Assembly: GCF_001437075.1 (NCBI RefSeq)
Contig: NZ_JQBX01000007.1
Coordinates: 39,201-103,200 of the forward strand
Source: Pediococcus stilesii
Lineage (GTDB): Bacteria; Bacillota; Bacilli; Lactobacillales; Lactobacillaceae
Length of the DNA stretch: 64,000 bases
Direction of reading: 5' to 3'
The notes under the pieces were generated by a model, which saw only the letters and a list, made by a program, of their open reading frames with translations, made no database searches and was not told the DNA's origin. The position numbers and the translations under genes are program-made. Positions 33,897 to 43,242 of the stretch are shown here, piece by piece. How positions within the stretch are numbered: the first letter of the stretch is position 1; the number at the start of each line of letters is the position of its first letter.

Positions 33897-35687
33897 TTAT
33901 CCCAATTCAAACGTGAAGTTAACAAGTCTGCTAACGTAGCTTGGATGGTTGTTTAACTGCTTAATTGTTTGTTGGAGCAGTTCCAGGTTATCCGTGATAA
34001 TACCGTCAACGCCCATGAAGTTCATTTTAGCCATTGCGTCATCATCGTTAACGGTCCATGCGTAAACTTTTCGACCGGTCAGTTCAGCGGTTAGTAGGAA
34101 AGAATTATTTAGTGTTGAGTATTCCATCGTGTAAAAGTCCGCTTTCGATTGCGGTACGCCGATAAAGTTAAAAGGTAAAATGTAACCAACGGTTAACTTG
34201 GGATTTAATGTTTTTAATTTTTCGACGGCATTGTAATCCAGACTGTGAATTTGGTCATGATTTTTCAAAATCCGTTTACCATATTTTTGATTAAAACGTT
34301 CGATAACTTTAGGGTCATCATATTTAGTCGTTTTAATTTCGATTAAAAGGGGCTGTTTAGCTTTTTCAGCGGCGTCCATGTAATCGTCTAAACTAGCAAC
34401 CTTTGCGGAATCGCCATTTTCACGTGCAGTTAACTTGGTCAGTTGTTTTAGGGTTAGCTCATGAGGAGCCTTGTTAACGCCAGTTAGATTTTTCAAATTT
34501 TCATCATGCATTACTACGAACTGATGATCCTTGGTTTCGTGGATGTCCATTTCAATAAAATCGGGATGCAATCGACTGGTATTTTTAAGAGCGGGAATTG
34601 TGTTTTGAACACCATTTCCATCGTTAACTCCGCGGTGAGAAAGCGTTGTTGGCGTATCACTGAAAAAACCAGTTAAATACAGTGAATTAAACCCGATTCC
34701 ACCTAAAATAAGTAGCACAGCCGTAATTCGGATCCAGCGTTTGTTTCCAACTTCGTAGCTAAGGTTTTGAAGTTGTTCACCCAAGTCGGTGTTGTTTTGG
34801 ATAAATTGTTGATCGTTTGCGAGTTCATCGGTCATTACCATCAAAGACCCCGCACCTAATGCGATTGAAGATAGTAACATGAAAAATTCAATTAAAACAA
34901 GATTGACCATGGCGGCAACAAAGCTAACTTCTTTGGTTGTGAAGTTATCAAATAGTGCTTGAATTCCAAGTACTAGCATCTGTCCTACGAAGACGACAAC
35001 AACCGTTGCAATAAACAATAGAAATAGGCGCCAAACAATACTTCTGAAGTTCAATTTAGTTAAGTGCCAGCTGCGTTTAACCGCTTCGTGCCCAGAACTT
35101 TTACCTAAGATAATTAATGGTAAAACAAGTAAAAAACGAATTCCTAGATAGAAGGTAACGGCGTAGATAAGAATTAAAACAATCAGCAGAGCGAAGTTTT
35201 CATTTAGGATGTAATCAATTAAGAAACTGGGGATCTTTACTTTATTTAATAGAGGTGTCGAAAATCCTAGCCCACCAAATGGCAGAATTAGAATACTATA
35301 AATCAGTAAAAACCAAACTGATCGTAGAAAGGTCTTGCGAACGCGCCGAATGGATAAACGAAGTAAGGAATCGATGGTTAGCTTTTTTCCACTATTAATT
35401 TGCATCGTTCCCAAAAATAAAAATGTTACTTGCCAATAAATGGCAACAATGATGGCCAAAATCAGAATTACTAGACCGACATCTAGAAATGGATGATGGG
35501 TAATAACCTCAATCAAATTGGTATTTGAAAGGTAACGAACACCTGCAAAGCGAAGCATTAGGCTTCCAATTAAGGTGAAAATAGGAATTAAAAGTGCGTA
35601 AACGGCCACGGTACTGGCAATAAATAGCCATACATAGCTTAAAATATGTTTAAAAATGAATTGATAGGTTTTCTTAGTGCTAGACAT
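33897..35687 (-). CDS. Membrane-anchored glycerophosphodiester phosphodiesterase
   Basis: A 596-residue protein. The first ~335 residues form a membrane domain with roughly eight hydrophobic helices (glycerophosphoryl diester phosphodiesterase membrane domain family). The C-terminal GDPD TIM barrel carries the metal/catalytic residues: SHRGVNDG, FIEMDIHETKDHQFVVMHD and LIEIKTTKYD, ending in VDGIITDN. It hydrolyses glycerophosphodiesters, from lipid turnover or teichoic acid, outside or at the membrane. The ATG at 35687 is preceded by GGGGGGAAAA. Two TGAASTTCA motifs lie within. It is single-gene on this strand between two terminators. Confidence 0.92.
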   Translation of the reverse strand: MSSTKKTYQFIFKHILSYVWLFIASTVAVYALLIPIFTLIGSLMLRFAGVRYLSNTNLIEVITHHPFLDVGLVILILAIIVAIYWQVTFLFLGTMQINSGKKLTIDSLLRLSIRRVRKTFLRSVWFLLIYSILILPFGGLGFSTPLLNKVKIPSFLIDYILNENFALLIVLILIYAVTFYLGIRFLLVLPLIILGKSSGHEAVKRSWHLTKLNFRSIVWRLFLLFIATVVVVFVGQMLVLGIQALFDNFTTKEVSFVAAMVNLVLIEFFMLLSSIALGAGSLMVMTDELANDQQFIQNNTDLGEQLQNLSYEVGNKRWIRITAVLLILGGIGFNSLYLTGFFSDTPTTLSHRGVNDGNGVQNTIPALKNTSRLHPDFIEMDIHETKDHQFVVMHDENLKNLTGVNKAPHELTLKQLTKLTARENGDSAKVASLDDYMDAAEKAKQPLLIEIKTTKYDDPKVIERFNQKYGKRILKNHDQIHSLDYNAVEKLKTLNPKLTVGYILPFNFIGVPQSKADFYTMEYSTLNNSFLLTAELTGRKVYAWTVNDDDAMAKMNFMGVDGIITDNLELLQQTIKQLNNHPSYVSRLVNFTFELG

Positions 35688-35778
35688 TATTTTTCCCCCC
35701 AGAATGTGTCTTTCAAATAATTCTATCCAAAATGAGGGGGATGTGCCACCTTTATACCATGAAATGACTAGGATTAAT

Positions 35779-35828
35779 TAAAAAAGATGGAGCCTGGACT
35801 GCAGTACGTCGTCGGCTTCATCTTTTTT
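35779..35828. terminator. Terminator of the cvpA-small gene transcript
   Basis: AAAAAGATGgAGCC (about 35780-35794) pairs with GGCTTCATCTTTTTT (35813-35828) around a loop of about 18 nt. On the minus strand it follows the 77-residue gene. Confidence 0.8.
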
Positions 35829-35832
35829 GAGA

Positions 35833-36066
35833 TTATTTTTCGGTTGTCTTGAAGGATCGGGTTGCTGGATCATAAGTATGCGTATAGACGTGTTCACCAT
35901 ATTCTTCAAAAAATAGATTTTCGTCCGTAGTACTGGGGTAAAAAAAGCTTTCCTCATCGCCATTTTGGAGTTGAATGCCGGCCATTGGTGCACTGACGGT
36001 TGTTAGACGAGTTGTAGGAGTTGAAAGGTAAGCAGCGATATATTTTTTAATTAACTGAAGATTCAT
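35833..36066 (-). CDS. Small conserved-looking protein of unknown function
   Basis: A 77-residue acidic protein beginning MNLQLIKKYIAAYLSTPTTRL and ending with a tyrosine-rich, acidic segment (FFYPSTTDENLFFEEYGEHVYTHTYD). A good GGAGGAAAA lies just upstream of the ATG. It starts 15 nt after cvpA and ends at a terminator, so it is a real co-transcribed gene. No membrane segment and no recognised domain. Function unknown. Confidence 0.65.
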   Translation of the reverse strand: MNLQLIKKYIAAYLSTPTTRLTTVSAPMAGIQLQNGDEESFFYPSTTDENLFFEEYGEHVYTHTYDPATRSFKTTEK

Positions 36067-36081
36067 AATTTTCCTCCGATA

Positions 36082-36609
36082 TTAAAGAGCGTTTTTTGTT
36101 TGATCTGTATCGATAACGTAATTGTTAATTATCTTAGAAGACATTGCTGGTGTCTTGGATAAAATGGTTTGAGCGACAACGGATTGAGATAGTTGTTCTT
36201 GATAGAAGTCATTGGGAATAAACTGACTGATGCTCAAGATGACAAAAGTTATTAAGTAACTAATAACAACACCAACAACGGCACCGGCAAGACCATTCAC
36301 CTGATGAATAATGGGCAGCCATGTCACCATTTGAGATAAGCGACCGATTAAACGAATGATTATCCACCCAATCATCATTAAAAGAATGAAAGCAAGTGAA
36401 TTCATTATGGTGAGATTAGTGATTTGATCATTTGATAAACCACCAAAAGTAGAATTCAAAAAGTTAGCAAAGGACGTATTAAATGTCTTAGCAAAGATGA
36501 AAACGACAATGTAACCGATGGAGTACAATAATTCCAGAACGAAGCCACGCCGATATCCACGCGCCACCGCTGAAATTAAGATTAAAATAATTACTAAAGA
36601 TAGTAGCAT
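36082..36609 (-). CDS. cvpA: CvpA family membrane protein
   Basis: A 175-residue protein with four predicted transmembrane helices. Family features are the N-terminal LILISAVARGYRRGFVLELLYSIGYIV and the central helix pair followed by LPIIHQVNGLAGAVVGVVISYL. CvpA was named for colicin V production; in Gram-positives its exact function is unclear, probably envelope-related. AAGGAG precedes the ATG. It is co-transcribed with the 77-residue gene downstream. Confidence 0.88.
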   Translation of the reverse strand: MLLSLVIILILISAVARGYRRGFVLELLYSIGYIVVFIFAKTFNTSFANFLNSTFGGLSNDQITNLTIMNSLAFILLMMIGWIIIRLIGRLSQMVTWLPIIHQVNGLAGAVVGVVISYLITFVILSISQFIPNDFYQEQLSQSVVAQTILSKTPAMSSKIINNYVIDTDQTKNAL

Positions 36610-36827
36610 TGAAAGCTCCTTTTTTTATTAGTTTCAAGTCGAAGATGTACGGAAAAATAAACAAACAAATGGATTTGAAAAAGATAACCATTGATCCTAA
36701 GGAACTTGGTACCTAAACAATATAGAGGAATTATCCACTTTATTCAAGGTAGTTGTAGTTCAATTAAGTTCAATTTAACTCAAATCAAGTTGGAAGAATA
36801 GGGTATCAGAAAGATTTTAGTAAGAAC

Positions 36828-36856
36828 TTTACATTTGTTTACAGAAAAAGTAGAAT
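36828..36856 (+). promoter_or_regulatory. Putative promoter of the VIT-MntH block
   Basis: TTTACA (36828-36833), a 17-nt spacer and TAGAAT (36851-36856) lie about 49 nt before the first VIT1 gene. Upstream at about 36757-36788 is a 10-bp-periodic TTCAATTAAG-like repeat that could bind a regulator. Confidence 0.5.
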
Positions 36857-36904
36857 ATACCAGTAATTTAAAACGATTCTAAAGTAGAACGAGGCGACAT
36901 TAAT

Positions 36905-37594
36905 ATGGAAAAAAAGAAAAAAGCAGGTACGCTGGCTCAGAAGATTAATATTATTCGGGCAAGCGTGATGGGAGCCAATGACGGGATTTTATCGGTTGCT
37001 GGAATTGTTTTGGGAGTAGCAGGTGCAACAACTAATAGTTTTGCGATCTTTATATCTGGAATTTCAGGAATGTTGGCGGGAACCGTTTCGATGGCGATGG
37101 GAGAATATGTTTCCGTTAATTCACAAAAAGATTCTCAGGAAAATGCCGTAAATGTCCAAAGACAGGCGCTAAAAGATAACTATCAAAATGAATTGGACTA
37201 TGTAGCAGATAAGTATGCCAAAAGCGGGATTCCAAACGAACTAGCTCAAAAAGCGGCTAAGGAAATGATGGAAAAAGACGCAGTATTAACAACGGTACGT
37301 GAACGGTATGGATTTGATATGAATAACTTTACCAGCCCATACATGGCTGCAATTTCATCGATGATTTCGTTTTCGTTGGGGTCACTTTTACCGTTATTGA
37401 CGATTACGTTTGCAAAACAGAGCATCCGTGTTCCATTGACAGTGGTCTCTGTTGCAATTGCATTAGCAATCACGGGCTACGCTGCGGCAGTGATTGGAAA
37501 GGCGATTAGAGGTCGGGCAGTCTTAAGAAACGTGACGGCCGGACTAATCACGATGGCAATGACGTATTTAATTGGCTCGCTATTTGCGAGATAA
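36905..37594 (+). CDS. VIT1/CCC1 family Fe2+/Mn2+ transporter (copy 1)
   Basis: A 229-residue membrane protein with five helices of the VIT1/CCC1 family. Helix 1 reads RASVMGANDGILSVAGIVLGVAGA, followed by MLAGTVSMAMGEYVSVNSQKDSQ with its acidic metal-binding region. These proteins export or sequester Fe2+/Mn2+ by proton antiport. It lies 19 nt before a paralogue with the same architecture and close to mntH and a universal stress protein, forming a metal/oxidative stress block. Confidence 0.92.
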   Translation: MEKKKKAGTLAQKINIIRASVMGANDGILSVAGIVLGVAGATTNSFAIFISGISGMLAGTVSMAMGEYVSVNSQKDSQENAVNVQRQALKDNYQNELDYVADKYAKSGIPNELAQKAAKEMMEKDAVLTTVRERYGFDMNNFTSPYMAAISSMISFSLGSLLPLLTITFAKQSIRVPLTVVSVAIALAITGYAAAVIGKAIRGRAVLRNVTAGLITMAMTYLIGSLFAR

Positions 37595-37613
37595 CTAACG
37601 GAGAAAAGTAGAT

Positions 37614-38297
37614 ATGAAAATGAAGAAAAAAGAAATGAGCCTTGATAATAAACTAAATATGCTTCGGGCAGGCGTTTTGGGTGCTAATGACGGAATATTA
37701 ACCGTTGTTGGTGTTTTGTTCAGTGTGGTTGCGGCCACCACTAATCCATTTATTATTTTTATCGCGGGACTTTCAGACTTACTTTCATGTGCGTTTTCAA
37801 TGTCAGCTGGCGAGTACGCTTCAGTTAGTTCGCAGCGTGACACCGAAAAAGCTGTTGTTGGGGAAGAACAATTACGTTTGAAAACTAACGCGGAGGATGA
37901 ATTAGAGCTAGTGGCTAATTTTTATATGGAAAAAGGAGTCAGCAAGGATACGGCGCATGAAATTGCGACAGCTTTAATGCAAAAAAAACCGTTAAAAACC
38001 GCGGTCAATGTCCGATACGATATGGATCTAGACGACTACTTAACCCCTTGGGGGGCCGCGGTATCCTCACTAATTTCAGCGGCACTCGGTGGGATTTTTC
38101 CGCTGGCAGCAATGACGCTTGCTCCAACATCTTTCAAAATGGAAGCGACAATTCTAGCGACCGTCTTTTCGGTAGCATTGACGGGATTTTTAAGTGCGAA
38201 ACTTGGAAATGGTCTAGCCAAAAAAGCGGTGATCCGAAATGTGATTGTCGGGATTGTCACGATGTTCATTCACTATTACATTGGTAAATTAATTTAG
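37614..38297 (+). CDS. VIT1/CCC1 family Fe2+/Mn2+ transporter (copy 2)
   Basis: A 227-residue paralogue of the preceding gene (shared LRAGVLGANDGILTVVGVLFSV and SAGEYASVSSQRDTEKA segments) with clearly diverged sequence, so an old tandem duplication. Five helices, cytosolic acidic metal-binding helix between helices 2 and 3. Probably co-transcribed with copy 1; the proteins may form a heterodimer. GGAGAAAAG precedes the ATG. Confidence 0.92.
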   Translation: MKMKKKEMSLDNKLNMLRAGVLGANDGILTVVGVLFSVVAATTNPFIIFIAGLSDLLSCAFSMSAGEYASVSSQRDTEKAVVGEEQLRLKTNAEDELELVANFYMEKGVSKDTAHEIATALMQKKPLKTAVNVRYDMDLDDYLTPWGAAVSSLISAALGGIFPLAAMTLAPTSFKMEATILATVFSVALTGFLSAKLGNGLAKKAVIRNVIVGIVTMFIHYYIGKLI

Positions 38298-38453
38298 TGA
38301 ATTGGAAATCGCTTTCAAACTACTATTAATCAGCTTCTTCTTAATTTTGTGCCGTATAAATTCCCGTCCAAAGGCATTTGTGGGGTTTGCTAATCATGAG
38401 CAATGTGTTATGATTGCCGATGGTTCAAGATTGAGGAAAGGAATGATTTTATT

Positions 38454-40046
38454 ATGAGCAATGAGATCAAGAACCCAAAAAAGCACCATGGCTTAATTTC
38501 TTACGCTAATGGTCGCTCTTTGGAAGAAATAAATGGTACGGTTAAGGTGCCTAAGAACATAGGTTTTTGGAAGGCACTGTTTATGTATTCGGGTCCAGGA
38601 GCATTAGTTGCCGTTGGTTATATGGACCCTGGTAATTGGTCAACGTCAATCACTGGGGGTCAAAACTTCCAGTATATGTTAATGTCGATTATCTTGATTT
38701 CGAGTTTAATCGCGATGTTGCTACAATACATGGCGGCTAAACTGGGAATTGTGAGTCAGATGGACTTAGCGCAGGCAATCCGTGCGCGAACGAGTAAATC
38801 ATTAGGAATTGTTTTATGGATTTTAACGGAGTTAGCAATCATGGCAACCGATATCGCTGAAGTTATCGGGGCAGCGATCGCGCTTTATTTGTTATTCAAT
38901 ATTCCACTTGTAATTGCAGTATTTATTACAGTTTTTGATGTTTTGCTATTATTATTACTCACTAAAGTCGGATTTAGAAAAATTGAAGCAATTGTTGTGT
39001 GTTTGATTTTAGTTATTTTAGTGGTATTCGTCTATCAAGTTGCACTATCAAATCCAAACTGGGGTGCAGTTTTTGGTGGTTTAATTCCAACTACAGAGGC
39101 GTTTAAAACGACTCCATCAATTGGTGGAATGACACCATTATCTGGATCGCTTGGAATTATCGGTGCAACAGTTATGCCACATAATCTTTACTTACATTCG
39201 GCGGTTTCACAGACACGTGAAATTGACCATAATGACGAGGAAGACGTTGCAAGAACGGTCCGTTTTTCAACATGGGACTCAAATATTCAACTATCGTTTG
39301 CGTTTGTAGTTAACTCGCTCTTGTTAGTGATGGGGGTTGCAGTTTTCAAGACCGGAGCGGTTAAAGATCCATCATTCTTTGGTCTTTTCCAGGCCTTAAA
39401 TGATACTTCAACGTTAAGTAACGGAATTTTAATTGGGGTTGCTAAAACCGGAATTTTGTCAACGCTATTTGCGGTGGCCCTCTTGGCTTCGGGTCAAAAT
39501 TCCACAATTACCGGAACGTTAACCGGACAAGTAATCATGGAAGGTTTTGTCCACATGCGAATGCCATTATGGGCAAGGCGCTTAATTACACGTTTGATTT
39601 CGGTTATTCCAGTTTTGATTTGCGTAATGATTACCAGCGGAAAAGGAGACATTCAGGAGCATGAGGCGCTTAATACCTTAATGAATAACTCCCAAGTCTT
39701 CCTGGCGTTTGCTCTGCCATTTTCGATGGTGCCGTTGCTAATGATGACGGATAGTCGAGTTGAAATGGGTGATCGCTTTAAAAATGGTTGGATAGTTAAA
39801 ATTTTAGGATGGATATCAATTATTTTCCTAACATTCCTAAATCTGCAGGGACTACCAGACTCAATCGCTGCTTTCTTTGGTGCTAATCCAAGTGCGGCAG
39901 AATTAAATATTGCACATATTATTGCTTATATTTTAATTGTGGCGGTCCTATCGCTGCTGGCTTGGACGGTATTTGAACTACACAAGGGAAACAAGCGTTA
40001 TGAATTAGCAATGGAGCAAAAAGCAGAAACAAAGGAGGAAGAATAA
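38454..40046 (+). CDS. mntH: NRAMP family divalent metal (Mn2+) transporter MntH
   Basis: A 530-residue NRAMP transporter with 11-12 helices. The metal-site motif DPGNW in helix 1 (VGYMDPGNWSTSI) and MPHNLYLHSA in helix 6 are intact. It imports Mn2+ (and Fe2+) with protons; manganese is important for superoxide tolerance in lactobacilli. The ATG at 38454 is the best start, with GAGGAAAGG about 12 nt upstream; an earlier in-frame start would place the start before that site. It directly precedes uspA, whose ribosome binding site lies in the mntH 3' end. Confidence 0.94.
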   Translation: MSNEIKNPKKHHGLISYANGRSLEEINGTVKVPKNIGFWKALFMYSGPGALVAVGYMDPGNWSTSITGGQNFQYMLMSIILISSLIAMLLQYMAAKLGIVSQMDLAQAIRARTSKSLGIVLWILTELAIMATDIAEVIGAAIALYLLFNIPLVIAVFITVFDVLLLLLLTKVGFRKIEAIVVCLILVILVVFVYQVALSNPNWGAVFGGLIPTTEAFKTTPSIGGMTPLSGSLGIIGATVMPHNLYLHSAVSQTREIDHNDEEDVARTVRFSTWDSNIQLSFAFVVNSLLLVMGVAVFKTGAVKDPSFFGLFQALNDTSTLSNGILIGVAKTGILSTLFAVALLASGQNSTITGTLTGQVIMEGFVHMRMPLWARRLITRLISVIPVLICVMITSGKGDIQEHEALNTLMNNSQVFLAFALPFSMVPLLMMTDSRVEMGDRFKNGWIVKILGWISIIFLTFLNLQGLPDSIAAFFGANPSAAELNIAHIIAYILIVAVLSLLAWTVFELHKGNKRYELAMEQKAETKEEE

Positions 40047-40478
40047 ATGGCCTTTGACGTGAAAAGAATATTGGTGGGTGTCGATGATTCAGATGATGCA
40101 ATCTTAGCACTTGATTACGCAATTAATCTTGCCACGAGTGCCAATTCCGAATTAGTGATTGTTTCAGTTTTAGAAAGTGATGAAATGAATGTTTTTCAGG
40201 CTCTAGATAAAGATTATATTCATGGCGAGCGGGAAGAACTTGAACAGCATATTTTAAAATATCAAAAGAAAGCCCAGGACGCAGGCGTTCAAAACGTTCG
40301 ATGCGTTGTAACAGAGGGTGACCCAGGCGAAACGATTGTCGGAGAAGTTATTCCAGCAATTAAACCAGATCTGTTAGTGGTAGGGGCCGAGGCCAAAAGC
40401 GGAATCTCTCGTCGTTTTGGGAGTCAAGCGGCTTATATGGCCAAATATGCACCAATTACGGTGACGGTTGTTAGATAA
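40047..40478 (+). CDS. Universal stress protein UspA family
   Basis: A 143-residue UspA-fold protein. ATP-binding signatures are VGVDDSDDAILALDYAI at the N-terminus and the G-2x-G-9x-G-(S/T) type loop in VVGAEAKSGISRRFGSQAAYMAKYA. It starts immediately after the mntH stop codon. UspA proteins respond to stress by nucleotide binding; linkage to mntH is common in lactobacilli. Exact role unknown. Confidence 0.93.
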   Translation: MAFDVKRILVGVDDSDDAILALDYAINLATSANSELVIVSVLESDEMNVFQALDKDYIHGEREELEQHILKYQKKAQDAGVQNVRCVVTEGDPGETIVGEVIPAIKPDLLVVGAEAKSGISRRFGSQAAYMAKYAPITVTVVR

Positions 40479-40498
40479 TCGTTGAAATTAATGCCGAC

Positions 40499-40543
40499 CA
40501 AAAAGCAGTTAAGACAAGAACATTTTGTCTTAACTGCTTTTTT
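40499..40543. terminator. Terminator after mntH-uspA
   Basis: A perfect stem of about 17 bp (40500-40517 with 40525-40541) with flanking A and T runs. It also serves the converging small gene. Confidence 0.92.
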
Positions 40544-40601
40544 GCTTAGTATTTTTTATTTAGCGCTAAAACAAAGGGAGTTTAAAACTAAGTAAAAAAT
40601 A

Positions 40602-40832
40602 CTAATTAAAGATCACCAAAAAGTTTTCTGTGCAATTAACCGTTCGGACAGTTAATTTAAAACGATTCTGGGAGTCGGAGCTGGTAATCAGAAAACTAGG
40701 GTGATAATTTGCGTAAAAAGAAAAGTAAAACTTACGACGATCAGACTTAGAGTTAACGACCAAACAGGAGGTTTGATCGGAAGCTCGTACAACTTGAGTA
40801 CCGGGACGCTTTTTGCAATTGATTTCAACCAC
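40602..40832 (-). CDS. Small basic protein of unknown function with very strong ribosome binding site
   Basis: A 76-residue protein starting at GTG 40832 (MVEINCKKRPGTQVVRASDQ), with GAGGAGGTGAGG 8 nt upstream, one of the best ribosome binding sites in the window. The product is beta-strand-like, rich in basic and aromatic residues (RRKFYFSFYANYHP), with three cysteines and no membrane segment. A longer frame up to 40874 exists but bypasses that site. No family recognised; it could be a nucleic-acid-binding or phage-derived small protein. It stands alone between terminators. Confidence 0.6.
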   Translation of the reverse strand: MVEINCKKRPGTQVVRASDQTSCLVVNSKSDRRKFYFSFYANYHPSFLITSSDSQNRFKLTVRTVNCTENFLVIFN

Positions 40833-40954
40833 TAGCCTCACCTCCTCATCCGAATGATAGCATCGAGGTGACAAATAGTAATTGAAAAAATTAAGTCTTT
40901 TAATTTATTTAAACTTCGGTTGATTTTAAATGCTAGTCTTGTTAATATTGGACT

Positions 40955-41008
40955 GTAAACTATTAAAGTTTACGAATCATGACGAGTAACGTGAACTTAT
41001 AATTCACG
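40955..41008. other. Two small adjacent hairpins of unknown role
   Basis: GTAAACT/AGTTTAC (40955-40973) and CGTGAA/TTCACG (40990-41008) lie in the non-coding stretch 40833-41106, between the small gene and the YdbT terminator. They could be part of the small gene's leader or promoter, or a small RNA. Confidence 0.35.
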
Positions 41009-41024
41009 GACCTTTTCAAAAACC

Positions 41025-41080
41025 AAAAAGCGCAAAGAACAATTGCAATCCAGTGGATGGTTGAGTTCTTTGCGTTTTTT
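41025..41080. terminator. Terminator of the ydbST transcript
   Basis: A perfect 16-bp outer stem (41025-41040 with 41065-41080) and an inner hairpin around a short loop; A- and T-flanked, so usable on both strands. Confidence 0.9.
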
Positions 41081-41106
41081 ATTGCACAGAGCTGAAGGCT
41101 CTAAAT

Positions 41107-42591
41107 TTAATTACTAAGAACTTGGGGCTGGTACCACTTCAGGATGGTTTCAGCATCCGTGACGCTTAAGTAGCGCAACTGAATCGCATCATTGTCGTTT
41201 CCCTTTCGCAGATTGAATTCAATGTGAGTGAGCTTTTTAGGTTCCATCCAAATGCTTTGTTTTAATCGAATAGATTGAATTTTGTCACGTTGAATAAAAG
41301 ACCTTCTTCGCGTCCAGAGGTATCCCGTTTGAGTGACGATTAAATTCTTTGATACGACTTGAAATCCAGTATTTTTGGCGACGTAGCGACCTTGAAAATA
41401 ACCAACGAAAAGTAGAAAAATGCCAAATGGCAGTACATATAGGAATGCTACGGACCAGAAAAAATAAGCTAAAACTAGCGGAAAAGCAACAATCGTTAGG
41501 TAAATGAGTACGCTGTTTCGAATGAAAAACCAAGCTCGCGGTGAAAATTTAAAACGGTTTTCGTTGATTTGCTGGGGAAGCCATTCAACAAATCGTTGCG
41601 ACCGTGCCAGAGCTTCGGTCTCTTTAATTACCGGAATTATAACCAAGTTATGGCCATTTTCATCATCGGAGGCATTACTGGCAATTAACGATTGAACGGT
41701 GCTTAAATGAGCCAGTTGCCGAATGACATTTTGTTTGAAATCAATTGCTTGAATTTTGGATAACCGAATTCCGACCGTTTTTCGCTGAAAAAAACCTCTC
41801 ACGGTCGTTAGTGACTGCTTTGCCGATGTTAGGGTAAAGCGGTAATACTTTTGAATAACATTCAAATAGGAGATAAGAAACCCAATCGTGATAATCAAAA
41901 ACACTATAAAGATTATTATTACCAGTGATAGATGAACAAGTTGGGCGTTGAAGCTATTCAAAAACGATTTCGGGACAAGTTCTTGGATTTTATTAACTAA
42001 CCAGAGAAGTCCAAGAATAATGGGAAGAAAGCTTAGGGATGTCAGCGCATAGCGGTTTAGATCCGAACCGTTAATTGTGTACGTGGTAGGTGAATCGACC
42101 GTTGTCGCCGACGAAGTAACTTTTGATACTAATTGGTCCGATTGGGACTGAGCGGACTTCTTTCGATAGGCCTCAATTTCAGCAGCAACTGATTTCGAGA
42201 CCGTTAGCAGTCGAGCTTCACCGTGTTTTTCTTCTTTCCCCGCAGTTTCGATGGTGATATTTTCTAATCCAAATGGTTTTAAAAAAATCCATTGTTCCTC
42301 TTGAACGGTTTGAATGTTTGAATACGGAATGTGACGCGTTTGCTTAAGAAAAATACCAGAGTTAATGGTAATAAGCTGCTCGCCAAGTGAAAACGTAAAA
42401 CGAAGATACCGAATAACAGCAAATATTATTAATAATAGGATAATTAAACCTAAAAATAACCATTTGAACTGTCCGACGCTCCCCGCGAGCCATCCCCATC
42501 CCATTAAAATGAATATCCACCAGTTATAGATTAGTTGTCCCCAAAAAATGAAGATTGAAATTGGTGATAGGTGCCGAACTTTAGAGGTCAT
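41107..42591 (-). CDS. YdbT-like membrane protein with bacterial PH (bPH2) domains
   Basis: A 494-residue membrane protein with several paired helices alternating with three bPH2/DUF304 domains, recognisable as repeated strand patterns: YSNIQTVQEEQW, LSKIQAIDFKQN and RDKIQSIRLKQS. The B. subtilis YdbS/YdbT pair has been linked to resistance to some antimicrobial peptides; that role is taken from the family, not shown here. Its start overlaps the 3' end of the ydbS-like gene by 11 nt, so the two are co-translated. Confidence 0.88.
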   Translation of the reverse strand: MTSKVRHLSPISIFIFWGQLIYNWWIFILMGWGWLAGSVGQFKWLFLGLIILLLIIFAVIRYLRFTFSLGEQLITINSGIFLKQTRHIPYSNIQTVQEEQWIFLKPFGLENITIETAGKEEKHGEARLLTVSKSVAAEIEAYRKKSAQSQSDQLVSKVTSSATTVDSPTTYTINGSDLNRYALTSLSFLPIILGLLWLVNKIQELVPKSFLNSFNAQLVHLSLVIIIFIVFLIITIGFLISYLNVIQKYYRFTLTSAKQSLTTVRGFFQRKTVGIRLSKIQAIDFKQNVIRQLAHLSTVQSLIASNASDDENGHNLVIIPVIKETEALARSQRFVEWLPQQINENRFKFSPRAWFFIRNSVLIYLTIVAFPLVLAYFFWSVAFLYVLPFGIFLLFVGYFQGRYVAKNTGFQVVSKNLIVTQTGYLWTRRRSFIQRDKIQSIRLKQSIWMEPKKLTHIEFNLRKGNDNDAIQLRYLSVTDAETILKWYQPQVLSN

Positions 42592-43048
42592 CGCGGGCCT
42601 CCTTTGCTAAATGAAGAATCTGATTTTGAAGTTGTTCAGCGGTTTCTGGCGTGCCCCCCGCGATGGTGTGAGTAGTTGATGCAGTTTCGACGTTTACTTT
42701 TTGTAAATTCCAATGTTGCAGCAGTGGTCCGGCTTCAAGCGTGACATTTTGAATTCGAGTAATCGGGATGCTCTCTTCTTTTCGAAAAATATAGCCACTT
42801 TTCAAATAAACCGCGGTTGACGTGATTTGGTAATGTGAAAAGGCGTAACGATACGGAATTAAAGTGAAATCAATTGCCGTTCCAATGATGCTTAAAATAA
42901 TCCCGAGCCAGATCAGCCACAGCGGCCAGCGCCAAAGTTGATGGGCAGCTACGAGACCTAAAATAATTATTATTTCAACTGCTGTTGTCAAAAAGGCGGT
43001 TAGGCGCCATACAGATTTAATTTTTGAAGGAAGTGGTTGCTCTTTCAT
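42581..43048 (-). CDS. YdbS-like PH-domain membrane protein
   Basis: A 155-residue protein with two N-terminal transmembrane helices and one bPH2/DUF304 domain (IPITRIQNVTLEAGPLLQHWNLQKVNVETASTTH). It is the partner of the downstream YdbT-like protein, with which it overlaps. The ATG at 43048 is preceded by a weak GGAT-type site. It is divergent from the GntR-ABC operon. Confidence 0.88.
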   Translation of the reverse strand: MKEQPLPSKIKSVWRLTAFLTTAVEIIIILGLVAAHQLWRWPLWLIWLGIILSIIGTAIDFTLIPYRYAFSHYQITSTAVYLKSGYIFRKEESIPITRIQNVTLEAGPLLQHWNLQKVNVETASTTHTIAGGTPETAEQLQNQILHLAKEARDDL

Positions 43049-43242
43049 GGGTAAGTGATATCCTTTATCGATTTTTTTAGATTGTTGATTTCCTTAATTA
43101 TAGCGTATGTTTGGTACATTTTGGATGATAAGGCTAAGCGCAGTGGTGATGAATTTAACATTGTTAAAAATAATTTTTATTTGCAATTTAATGTTTTCAA
43201 AGTTATAGTGTAATAGTTAACTAGTACAATAGGAGAAACGAA

